This document shows positions 1 to 5,824 of a stretch of 7,184 nt of DNA, in pieces. Origin of the DNA: a bacterium (lineage in GTDB: Bacteria > Armatimonadota > HRBIN16). A program made the position numbers and the translations under genes. The notes under the pieces were generated by a model. The model ran no database searches and was not told the origin of the DNA. It saw nothing but the letters and a program-made list of their open reading frames with translations. The DNA lies in contig JANWXG010000137.1 of NCBI GenBank assembly GCA_025057335.1, positions 1 to 7,184 of the forward strand, in the 5' to 3' direction. Each line of letters begins with the position of its first letter. Position 1 is the first letter of the stretch.

Positions 1-866
1 GGATGATTGCCGAAGATGTTGGGCTGCGCCCAGCTGGCATCCATGTGATGCAGGCGCACCATGTTGCAACCGAATTTGGCGAGACGAGCGGCGGTACGCT
101 CGGCGGTCGTTTTGTCCATGAACACGTTGCCCGCAACGATATTTACCCCCCAGAAGCGCGCGGGCGTGCCGTCCTCAAAGACAAACTTGCCGTTGCGCAC
201 GGTGAGAAAGCCGTGCTTGCCCGCAGGCTTGTGCAGATAGCGCGACAGGTCTACCACAGCGGGCTGAGTGTAGTCGTCGGGAGAGGTGTCCAGCGGATAC
301 CAGTCGCGCGTGTCTGTACGCGATTCGGTCATCGCCTCCAGTGCGTTGCCCTGCATGTCATACGCCTCCAGTCGTAGGTCGTCATACCAGACGGTACCCG
401 TAGCATTGTGTAAACCAACGGCGAGCGAAACGCGCACTGCTTGGGCAGGCACTTCGTAATCGCGACTGTAAAAAGTCCACTCGGTCGTGCCGTCGATGTC
501 CACGCTGGGAGGGTATCCCCCTACCAGCTGCCCGTTCGCATCGGAGAAGGTGATTTGCATCCGTGCCTTCTCCCAGGGGTTGGCTCCTGCGCGCACCTTC
601 TCGGTGCGCATCCAGCCAGAAAGCCTCACGCGCTTTGCCCCTTTGGGCAGCTGGCAATCCTGTCCTGCCATCGCCCAGCTGGGGGAGCGGGTGGAGACAC
701 GCAAACAATTTCGCCCCTCCCTCGCCCCCTCACTGACCGCCTGTGCCTCACCTGGGAGCGACCATCCCGTCGCGCCCTGCTCGAAACCCCCGTTCAAAAG
801 CATGTTGGGTGCACTACAGGCGGGAAGGGCAAAAGACATTGTGAAAAGGACAACCCACTTGCGCAT
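1..866 (-). CDS. Secreted modular glycoside hydrolase, N-terminal part (runs off left edge)
   Basis: Reading the minus strand from the ATG at 866-864 gives 288 codons without a stop, so the C-terminus lies outside the window. Residues 1-19 form a signal peptide (MRKW, then a hydrophobic stretch) with a weak lipobox, LPAC at 14-17; cleavage after Ala19 is an alternative. Residues about 21-168 look like a jelly-roll carbohydrate-binding module of the CBM4/9 type: it opens with NMLLNGGFEQG..GW and closes with VWYDDLRLEAY. After a linker, residues about 219-288 start a TIM-barrel glycosidase: KFVFEDGTPARFWGVN, then an Ala/Arg-rich helix, then GCNMVRLHHMD. This resembles GH5-like or clan-A enzymes of environmental bacteria. 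The catalytic glutamates would lie beyond the edge, so family and substrate are open. A perfect AGGAGG at 874-879 (minus strand), 7 bases upstream, fixes the start. The gene is divergent from the one at 975. A role in extracellular polysaccharide breakdown is inferred. Confidence 0.85.
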   Translation of the reverse strand, partial: MRKWVVLFTMSFALPACSAPNMLLNGGFEQGATGWSLPGEAQAVSEGAREGRNCLRVSTRSPSWAMAGQDCQLPKGAKRVRLSGWMRTEKVRAGANPWEKARMQITFSDANGQLVGGYPPSVDIDGTTEWTFYSRDYEVPAQAVRVSLAVGLHNATGTVWYDDLRLEAYDMQGNALEAMTESRTDTRDWYPLDTSPDDYTQPAVVDLSRYLHKPAGKHGFLTVRNGKFVFEDGTPARFWGVNIVAGNVFMDKTTAERTAARLAKFGCNMVRLHHMDASWAQPNIFGNH

Positions 867-880
867 GATTTGCCCTCCTC

Positions 881-893
881 TTAAACGTTTCAA
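881..893. promoter_or_regulatory. Palindromic operator-like site, LacI-family style
   Basis: TTAAACGTTTCAA contains the perfect 8-base dyad AAACGTTT (883-890) centred on CG, with partly symmetrical flanks. It sits immediately upstream of the glycosidase ribosome-binding site. LacI/CcpA-type regulators of sugar genes usually bind short dyads with a central CG. The 9-mer TTAAACGTT recurs at 3471-3479 in front of the sugar-transport cluster. Binding and the identity of the regulator are inference; no regulator gene is in the window. Confidence 0.4.
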
Positions 894-905
894 AGTGAGG
901 ATTTC

Positions 906-915
906 ACCGTACGGT
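906..915. promoter_or_regulatory. Perfect 10-base palindrome ACCGTACGGT
   Basis: This perfect inverted repeat without spacer lies in the divergent region between the glycosidase and the small membrane-protein gene. It is 24 bases centre to centre from the AAACGTTT dyad and 22 bases upstream of the -35 box at 937. It could be a second operator or a chance palindrome; the symmetry stops at its edges. Confidence 0.25.
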
Positions 916-936
916 ATCGAATTCCTGCTGTATGGA

Positions 937-965
937 TTGACACCAGCAACCGTCTAGCATACAAT
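937..965 (+). promoter_or_regulatory. Sigma70-type promoter of the 975 gene
   Basis: A perfect -35 box TTGACA (937-942) and a near-perfect -10 box TACAAT (960-965) are separated by exactly 17 bases. The predicted transcription start, 6-8 bases after the -10 box, is about 971-973. That is only a few bases before the first in-frame ATG of the downstream gene (975), so the mRNA would be leaderless unless translation starts further in. Confidence 0.75.
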
Positions 966-974
966 GGAAATGGT

Positions 975-1571
975 ATGTCACTGGCTGGTGCTCATCAGCG
1001 TGAGATAGGGTGGAAACTGGGAGAGTATCGGCGGATGCTCGCCCAGTGCAGCGACGAAGAGCTGCAGGACATCTACTTTCATATCGATGTCCTGCGGTAC
1101 CCCGAACGCTATCGTGCTGTGCTGGACGAGATTCGCTCGCGGGGGCTGCAGCCTGTTTCAGGAGTGGAGCCAGAGCTTGTCCCACAAGATATTCCCCAGT
1201 GGATACACACGCTCTCTGCGCTGCAACATCGTCCCCTGCTTGCTGCGGCGCTCTCCGCCCTCCTGCTTCTGGGTTACACCGCGCTGATGACCTTTCTGTT
1301 CTGTTTGCCCATCTACCTGCTGGCAGTGCCCTTCAAAGCGCTCAACCAGCAGGGAGCCCTCTTCTACCTGCTAAGCTTTCCGTTCGCTCCGCTCACTGCA
1401 GCAGGCTTCGGGAGAAGAGCGGGAGGTAGAGGGTGGTATGCCCTTGCCGTCGCTGCTGGCGTCGCATTGGGAGTGGCAGCATTTGTCAGCACAGGGACAT
1501 TGCAGATAGTGGTGCAAGCCCTGTTCGATTCGCGCGGCGCGGGTGGGTTCTCCTGGCCTGGCGGATATTGA
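975..1571 (+). CDS. Small multi-span membrane protein of unknown function
   Basis: This encodes 198 residues that I do not recognise. Residues 1-75 are soluble and mostly helical, with a compact segment EELQDIY (29-34 region) and RYPERYRAVLDEIRSRGL (41-58) that looks like a conserved helical motif. From residue 88 it is strongly hydrophobic: spans at about 88-119 (one long span or a tight hairpin), 127-145 and 153-182, ending in a short Gly-rich tail. There is no signal peptide, so the N-terminal part is probably cytoplasmic. The start is uncertain. ATG 975 has no Shine-Dalgarno site and lies within a few bases of the predicted transcript start. ATG 1035 (Met21) is preceded by GGGAGAG at 1019-1025 but would remove the first helix. 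The next gene has its own promoter overlapping this gene's 3' end, so they need not be one unit. Confidence 0.7.
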   Translation: MSLAGAHQREIGWKLGEYRRMLAQCSDEELQDIYFHIDVLRYPERYRAVLDEIRSRGLQPVSGVEPELVPQDIPQWIHTLSALQHRPLLAAALSALLLLGYTALMTFLFCLPIYLLAVPFKALNQQGALFYLLSFPFAPLTAAGFGRRAGGRGWYALAVAAGVALGVAAFVSTGTLQIVVQALFDSRGAGGFSWPGGY

Positions 1572-1576
1572 CCGCC

Positions 1577-1605
1577 TTGATTTTTGCCTTACACTCCCGT
1601 ATAAT
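1577..1605 (+). promoter_or_regulatory. Sigma70-type promoter upstream of the Ig-repeat membrane protein
   Basis: TTGATT (1577-1582, four of six consensus bases) and a perfect TATAAT (1600-1605) are 17 bases apart. The -35 box lies 5 bases after the stop codon of the upstream gene. Transcription would start near 1611-1613, giving the gene at 1732 a leader of about 120 bases. That leader contains a start-stop ATGTGA (1622-1627) and a weak 6-bp stem, GTGACA/TGTCAC (1624-1629 with 1648-1653), followed by five T. Confidence 0.65.
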
Positions 1606-1731
1606 TCCGATGGAAGGTGGTATGTGACACTCGTTGTGCTGTCCTGCTGTCACTTTTTGCCGTCTCGATGCTCATTCGATTACACTTGCCAGTGGCATGC
1701 ATTGACGTGAGGGTAGCATTGAGGGACCTCT

Positions 1732-3261
1732 ATGCCAGCGAGCACCACGATAGAGATTAAAATCTCGCATGACGAGGTGAAAATAGAACCCGGAGGCACC
1801 GCGCAACTGCAGGTGGAATTGGTGAACCACTCAGACCAGCCCGATACCATCGGGCTAGAAGTAGAGGGCTTGGACTATGAGTGGGTTGCCATTCCGGTTC
1901 CTACCGTCACGCTCCAAGCGCAAGCGCGGAGCACAGAGAAGATCCTGCTCAAAGTTCCCCGCCGCAGTGAGAGCAAGGCAGGGGCTTATCCTTTCCTCGT
2001 ACGTGCTCGCTCCTTGGAAACGGGAGCGACAGCAATCGCTCCGGTAACGCTGTTGGTAGAACCGTTTGCGGCGCTGTCGGTAGAGCTGTATCCTCGGCGC
2101 GGGGTGAGCACCTATTGGAGACCCGTTAGCGATTTCGAGGTCACCGTTCACAACTTAGGCAACACCCCACTGGATGTACGCCTGTATGCCAGTGACCCAG
2201 ACGACGTGGGGGTGTACACCTTCGAGCGCGAGGTGTTGACCCTGCAGGCGGGTGCTTCCGAGACGGTCGTGCTCAGTGCGGAGCCGTCGCGTCGGGTGAT
2301 GGTGGGGCGTAGCCAGCTCGCCTCCTTTACCGTCACCGCACGCTGTGTAGACAACGCCTACATCGCGGTACATACACAAGGACAGCTGTACACGCGCCCA
2401 CTGGTCTCACCAGTGACCCTCAGCGTGCTTCTGTTATCGCTGTTCGCCCTGGCGGGATGGGCGTTCACTCGTCCCAAACCGGTGGAGATACTGGAGTTCG
2501 CCGTGGAGCCATCCACCATTCAGCAAGGTGGTACGGCGGTGCTACGCTGGCACGTGGCAAACGCCTCCGAAATTAGCATCACTCCAGACATCGGCGTAGT
2601 GCGAGAAAGCGCAGGAAGCCGACAGGTGGTGCCTTCGCAGACCACGACCTATCGCCTGTTCGCGCGAGGACGGGGAGGAACAGTGGGGCGAGAAGTGGTA
2701 CTAACCGTTCTGCCTGCGCCCGAGCCGCCTCCTCCAGCCATCATCTCGTTCCGGGCAGAGCCGCCGCAAGTCACCAAAGGCGAGCCAGTCACCCTCAGCT
2801 GGCAAGTGCAGAACGCGACCAAATTGCTACTCAGCCCGCTGGGAGAGGTGGACCCCCTGCTCACGTCGGTGCGCGATACCCCTGCCATTACCACCACCTA
2901 CACGCTGGTAGCTATCAACACGGCAGGGCGGAAGGTGGAGAAGAAGCTCACCGTGAAGGTGCGTGACCCGAACGCGCTGGAGGTATTGGAATTCAAGGCA
3001 GAGCCTGCGGTCATCGCCGCAGGAGGAAGCGTTGTCCTCCGCTGGCGGGTGCAAGCCGCTTCGCGTGTCGTCATCGACAACGGCGTCGGTGAAGTTCCCC
3101 CTCAGGGAGAGACCACCGTCTCGCCTATGCAAGACACCACCTACACCCTCACTGCGACCAACGATTCCGGAGAGGTCGTTACCAAGAGCGTGAAGGTGAC
3201 CGTGACTGCTACGCCACCAGTGACCACACCACCCCCTGTCCAACCAGAACCCGGTCGGTAG
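1732..3261 (+). CDS. Single-span membrane protein with five Ig-like domains
   Basis: This encodes 509 residues. Residues about 5-110 and 114-220 are two beta-sandwich domains resembling the NEW3/COG1470 type: 'EVKIEPGGTAQLQVELVNHSDQPDT', split here as EVKIEPGGTAQ then LQVELVNHSDQ, and later FEVTVHNLGNTPLDVRLY. Residues 226-246 form one membrane span. Then come three homologous Ig-like repeats at 251-327, 335-411 and 417-492, and a Pro/Thr-rich tail (495-509). The start is well fixed: GAGGGA at 1721-1726 lies 5 bases upstream, and an in-frame TGA at 1720-1722 rules out any longer form. There is no N-terminal signal peptide, so the span is probably a signal anchor with N-terminal domains inside and repeats outside. 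Charges flanking the span (one Arg before, Arg and Lys after) do not settle this. Function is unknown; a scaffold or adhesion role is only a guess. No enzymatic motif is visible. Confidence 0.85.
   Translation: MPASTTIEIKISHDEVKIEPGGTAQLQVELVNHSDQPDTIGLEVEGLDYEWVAIPVPTVTLQAQARSTEKILLKVPRRSESKAGAYPFLVRARSLETGATAIAPVTLLVEPFAALSVELYPRRGVSTYWRPVSDFEVTVHNLGNTPLDVRLYASDPDDVGVYTFEREVLTLQAGASETVVLSAEPSRRVMVGRSQLASFTVTARCVDNAYIAVHTQGQLYTRPLVSPVTLSVLLLSLFALAGWAFTRPKPVEILEFAVEPSTIQQGGTAVLRWHVANASEISITPDIGVVRESAGSRQVVPSQTTTYRLFARGRGGTVGREVVLTVLPAPEPPPPAIISFRAEPPQVTKGEPVTLSWQVQNATKLLLSPLGEVDPLLTSVRDTPAITTTYTLVAINTAGRKVEKKLTVKVRDPNALEVLEFKAEPAVIAAGGSVVLRWRVQAASRVVIDNGVGEVPPQGETTVSPMQDTTYTLTATNDSGEVVTKSVKVTVTATPPVTTPPPVQPEPGR
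2482..3207 (+). repeat. Three tandem Ig-like repeats at protein level
   Basis: Three units of about 77 residues share one pattern: EF.(A/V)EP near the start, then GG or KGEP, then a Trp (LRWHV, LSWQV, LRWRV), N/QA(S/T), and TTTY or DTTYTL followed by a closing V.V.V strand. The units correspond to residues 251-327, 335-411 and 417-492. This is the common bacterial Ig/PKD-like surface repeat. The copies have diverged, so the duplication is old. Confidence 0.75.
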
Positions 3262-3450
3262 AGTTGACCGCTAGCATCGTTGCTTGTCATCGCACAGGTG
3301 GAATCCGCCATCATCGCTCCCGAAGGTCTACTGGGGAAGCGGAGTGCCGTTACTCCTCCCACGCCAACAGAAGGCGCGAACCTCACCGCGAACGCTCGAG
3401 GTAAACTGTGGTTCGCAGGACGTTCTGTCTCCCCAGCACAGGAGAAGGGT

Positions 3451-3465
3451 ATGCTCAAGCGATAA
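3451..3465 (+). other. Possible four-codon mini-ORF (MLKR) in the leader
   Basis: ATG CTC AAG CGA TAA is preceded by GGAG at 3441-3444, with 6 bases between: better ribosome-site geometry than the binding-protein gene itself has. It ends six bases before the TTAAACGTT motif. It could be a regulatory leader minigene or chance; an upstream frame (TTG at 3280) ends at the same stop but has no ribosome-binding site. Confidence 0.25.
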
Positions 3466-3470
3466 CCATT

Positions 3471-3480
3471 TTAAACGTTC
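3471..3480. promoter_or_regulatory. Second TTAAACGTT operator-like motif
   Basis: TTAAACGTTC carries the palindromic core AACGTT (3474-3479) and shares nine bases with the site at 881-889. It lies 71 bases before the binding-protein start, in a locally AT-rich patch. Its flanks are less symmetrical than those of the other site. A LacI-type operator is inferred only from the shared core and the context of sugar genes. Confidence 0.35.
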
Positions 3481-3550
3481 TAGAGAAGGACACAAGGGGT
3501 GCCGTGCCGAAAGCCTTCTATGTAATGTCCTTCAACAGGATGTGGTGACG

Positions 3551-4876
3551 ATGCGCTTCCCGTATGGACCTGCAGCGTTCAGTATGTTGATTCTATCCAT
3601 CTTGTCGGGGATTTGGCTCTTGCTGAATCCCGTCCCGCCGAAGAAGGCGACGCTGGTAATGTGGACGTTCGCCAAGACGCACTACGACGCCTACAAGCAA
3701 GCCATCCCCTCGTTCGAGGCGAAGCACCCGGGTGTGAAGGTAGACCTACAACTGGTCTCTTGGCAAGCGGTTACCTCGCGCTTGCAAGCGGCGTTCCTCT
3801 CCGACCTCGACGTGCCCGACCTCGTGGAGGTGGAGATTAGCGCGGCGGGCAGCTTCTTCCGCGGACCGCTCAAGGACATCGGCTTCCGCGACCTGACCGA
3901 CCGCATTAAGCAGTCGGGGCTGTACGACCGCATGGTGCAGGCGCGCTTTGCCCCCTACACCAGTCGTGGGCGCATTTTCGGGCTGCCGCACGATGTGCAT
4001 CCCGTCATGATTGCCTACCGCCGCGACCTGTTCGAACAGCTGGGCATCGACCCGAATGAGATAGAGACCTGGGACGACTTTATCCGCATTGGGCGCAAGG
4101 TGACCATCCCCGGCAAACGCTACATGCTGGAGCTGCCTGATAGCGAATCGAGCCGATTTGAGCCTCTGCTCTACCAGCGCGGCGGCGGGCTGTTCGACCC
4201 ACAGGGCAACTGCATCATGGACAACGAGATCGCCGTGCAGACCATGATGTTCTACGTGCCTCTGGTGGCAGGACCCAACCGCATCGCCAGCGACCTGGGC
4301 GGCGGACAAATCTTCACCCGCGCCGTAGAGGACGGCTATTTCCTGTGCATGATTACTCCCGACTGGCGCTCCAAAACTATTGAGGTGGACGTGCCGAAGA
4401 TGCGCGGTAAGATGGCGCTCATGCCCCTGCCTGCGGTGGAGCGTGGTGGTAGGCGTACTAGCACCTGGGGCGGCACCATGATCGGCATCACTAAGCATTG
4501 CAAGTATCCTGACCTCGCCTGGGAGCTGGCGCTACACCTGTACCTGAACAAGGATGACCTCGCGCAGCGCTTCCGCGACACCAACATCCTGCCCGCGCTG
4601 AAAGAGGCTTGGGACCATCCCGCCTACGATGAACCTCGCGAGTACTGGAGCGGGCAACCGCTGGGTAGGCTGTACGCGCAACTGGCTCCCGATGTGCCCT
4701 TCCAGTATACCAGCCCCTTCGTGAGCGTGGCGAAGGGCAAACTGAGCGAGGCGCTGGTAGCGTGCGTGCAGTACTACAAGCAGCATGGCGAGAAAGGCTT
4801 TGAAGAGTTCGTACGCAAACGCCTAAAGCAAAGCGCCGATGAAGTGCGCAGACTGATGCGGAGGAACCCGTACTGA
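3551..4876 (+). CDS. ABC sugar transporter substrate-binding protein, membrane-anchored
   Basis: This encodes 441 residues of the extracellular solute-binding protein family 1 (CUT1, MalE/UgpB type), which captures oligosaccharides outside the membrane for the permeases that follow. Visible family features are VMWTF..THYDAYKQAIPSFEAKHPGVKV (split here: opening strand at 34-41, helix and second strand at 42-69), GLPHDVHPVMIAYRRDLFEQLG at 144-165 (hallmark motif) and TSTWGGTMIGI at 303-313. Residues about 9-26 are a hydrophobic segment followed by NPVPPKK. There is no lipobox cysteine and no good A-x-A site, so an uncleaved N-terminal anchor is likely. The start at 3551 is chosen because the hydrophobic leader follows at once and AGGA (3537-3540) lies 10 bases upstream. 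An in-frame start at 3284 would add 89 residues of basic, unstructured sequence. The stop overlaps the next start by one base (TGATG). Operon: binding protein, two permeases, beta-helix protein. Confidence 0.92.
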   Translation: MRFPYGPAAFSMLILSILSGIWLLLNPVPPKKATLVMWTFAKTHYDAYKQAIPSFEAKHPGVKVDLQLVSWQAVTSRLQAAFLSDLDVPDLVEVEISAAGSFFRGPLKDIGFRDLTDRIKQSGLYDRMVQARFAPYTSRGRIFGLPHDVHPVMIAYRRDLFEQLGIDPNEIETWDDFIRIGRKVTIPGKRYMLELPDSESSRFEPLLYQRGGGLFDPQGNCIMDNEIAVQTMMFYVPLVAGPNRIASDLGGGQIFTRAVEDGYFLCMITPDWRSKTIEVDVPKMRGKMALMPLPAVERGGRRTSTWGGTMIGITKHCKYPDLAWELALHLYLNKDDLAQRFRDTNILPALKEAWDHPAYDEPREYWSGQPLGRLYAQLAPDVPFQYTSPFVSVAKGKLSEALVACVQYYKQHGEKGFEEFVRKRLKQSADEVRRLMRRNPY

Positions 4877-5823
4877 TGGCAACGAGACCAACTGAAATCC
4901 CTGTGCCGACGCGGGCGGTGCCCCGCACCTCGTTCTGGTTCGCGCTGCAGTCGAAGTGGGCACCGTATCTGTTCGTGTCGCCGTTCCTCATCCTGTTCTT
5001 CACGTTCGGGGCATACCCGATTGTCAAGAGCCTAGTGCTGGCGTTCTACGTGACCAACGGTCCCAAGAGCGCCGTGTTCGTGGGGCTGGAGAACTTCCGC
5101 TTCCTGCTGGCGGATGACGATTTCCACAAGGCAGTGTGGAACACGGCGGTGTTCGCCTTCTGGTCGGTGTTCCTGCAGCTGCCGCTGAGCCTGGGACTGG
5201 CGTTGCTGCTCAACAGCGTGTGGGTGAAGGGGCGCGAGATTCTACGCCTCACCTTCTTCTCACCCAACCTGTTGGGGCAAGTGTTCGTCGGCGTGTTGTT
5301 CAGCGTGCTGTTCATCCCGCAGTATGGGTTGGTTAACCGCTTCCTGCACTTCCTCGCGAAGGTCCCGCTGGACACGAAGTGGCTCTCCAATCCCGACCTC
5401 GTGATGCCCGCGCTGGTGCTGACGTCGCTCTGGATGTATGTGGGCTTCAATATGATTTACTTCCTCGCCGCGCTGCAGGCGGTGGATAAAGACCTCTACG
5501 AGGCAGCAACAGTGGACGGCGCCAACGCCTGGCACCAGTTCTGGGCAGTAACCCTGCCCGGCATCAAGCCCGTCGCGGTGTTCGTTCTGGTGATGAGCAC
5601 TATCGGCTCGTTCCAGCTGTTCGAGCTGCCCTGGATCATGCTCAACAACTCGGCAGGTCCCGACCAGGCGGGCTTGACCATCGTGATGTATCTCTACCAG
5701 ACGGGCTTCGTGACGGGCGACCTGGGCTACGCCTCTACCGTTGGCTGGACGCTGGCGCTGGGCGTGCTGATGATTAGCCTTTTCCAGATGCGCGTGACGG
5801 GCGCGTGGAAGGGAGGAGATTAG
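4876..5823 (+). CDS. CUT1 sugar ABC transporter permease, MalF/UgpA type
   Basis: This encodes a 315-residue inner-membrane permease subunit. A 28-residue polar N-terminus is followed by about six spans (31-53, 89-112, 125-147, 176-198, 232-253, 284-305). The cytoplasmic coupling loop that docks on the ATPase carries a canonical EAA motif at 207-232, LYEAATVDGAN...LPGIKP, with Glu209-Ala-Ala and Gly215. Its length suits UgpA-type proteins, and the long extra periplasmic loop of enteric MalF is absent. The start ATG overlaps the preceding stop by one base, and GGAGGA at 4860-4865 serves as ribosome site. This implies translational coupling to the binding protein. It should pair with the next gene product as a heterodimer. 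The substrate is not deducible from the sequence. Confidence 0.94.
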   Translation: MATRPTEIPVPTRAVPRTSFWFALQSKWAPYLFVSPFLILFFTFGAYPIVKSLVLAFYVTNGPKSAVFVGLENFRFLLADDDFHKAVWNTAVFAFWSVFLQLPLSLGLALLLNSVWVKGREILRLTFFSPNLLGQVFVGVLFSVLFIPQYGLVNRFLHFLAKVPLDTKWLSNPDLVMPALVLTSLWMYVGFNMIYFLAALQAVDKDLYEAATVDGANAWHQFWAVTLPGIKPVAVFVLVMSTIGSFQLFELPWIMLNNSAGPDQAGLTIVMYLYQTGFVTGDLGYASTVGWTLALGVLMISLFQMRVTGAWKGGD

Positions 5824-5824
5824 G

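Larger units (their letters stand above)
3262..3550. other. 289-base intergenic leader, mostly unexplained
   Basis: This lies between the stop at 3261 and the chosen start of the binding-protein gene. I see no tRNA, rRNA, known riboswitch core or convincing terminator, and no strong sigma70 promoter: only TGTAAT at 3521-3526 resembles a -10 box and it lacks a -35 partner. It holds two CGCGAAC copies (3375-3381, 3387-3393), a GTTCGC at 3411-3416 that could pair with either, a well-placed mini-ORF at 3451 and the operator-like motif at 3471. The frame of the downstream gene is open back to 3284, but that extension does not read like protein. Confidence 0.5.

Noticed and set aside
3..957. Plus-strand open frames of 124-156 codons in the first kilobase
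   Set aside because: The minus-strand reading gives a coherent signal peptide, binding module and glycosidase start with a perfect AGGAGG; the plus-strand frames are its shadows.
1624..1658. Stem GTGACA/TGTCAC followed by TTTTT as a terminator or attenuator
   Set aside because: The stem is only 6 base pairs with an 18-base loop and no G/C-rich core, too weak to call; it lies inside the leader of the 1732 gene.
1699..1722. Direct repeat GCATTGA at 1699-1705 and 1716-1722
   Set aside because: Seven bases spaced 17 apart, the second copy overlapping the ribosome site; probably chance, with no palindromic structure.
3252..3270. CGGTC/GACCG hairpin across the stop of the Ig-repeat gene as a terminator
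   Set aside because: It is a five-base-pair stem without a following T run.
3521..3526. TGTAAT as the -10 box of the transporter cluster
   Set aside because: No -35-like sequence lies 16-18 bases upstream, so the promoter of the cluster remains unidentified.
3284..3550. Possible 89-residue N-terminal extension of the sugar-binding protein
   Set aside because: The frame is open, but the translation is basic and irregular, there is no ribosome site at 3284, and it would bury the hydrophobic leader that normally begins this family.
3746..4498. 250-codon open frame on the minus strand
   Set aside because: It lies entirely opposite the binding-protein gene, is rich in His, Ala, Val and Gln as expected for an antisense shadow, and has no recognisable motif.
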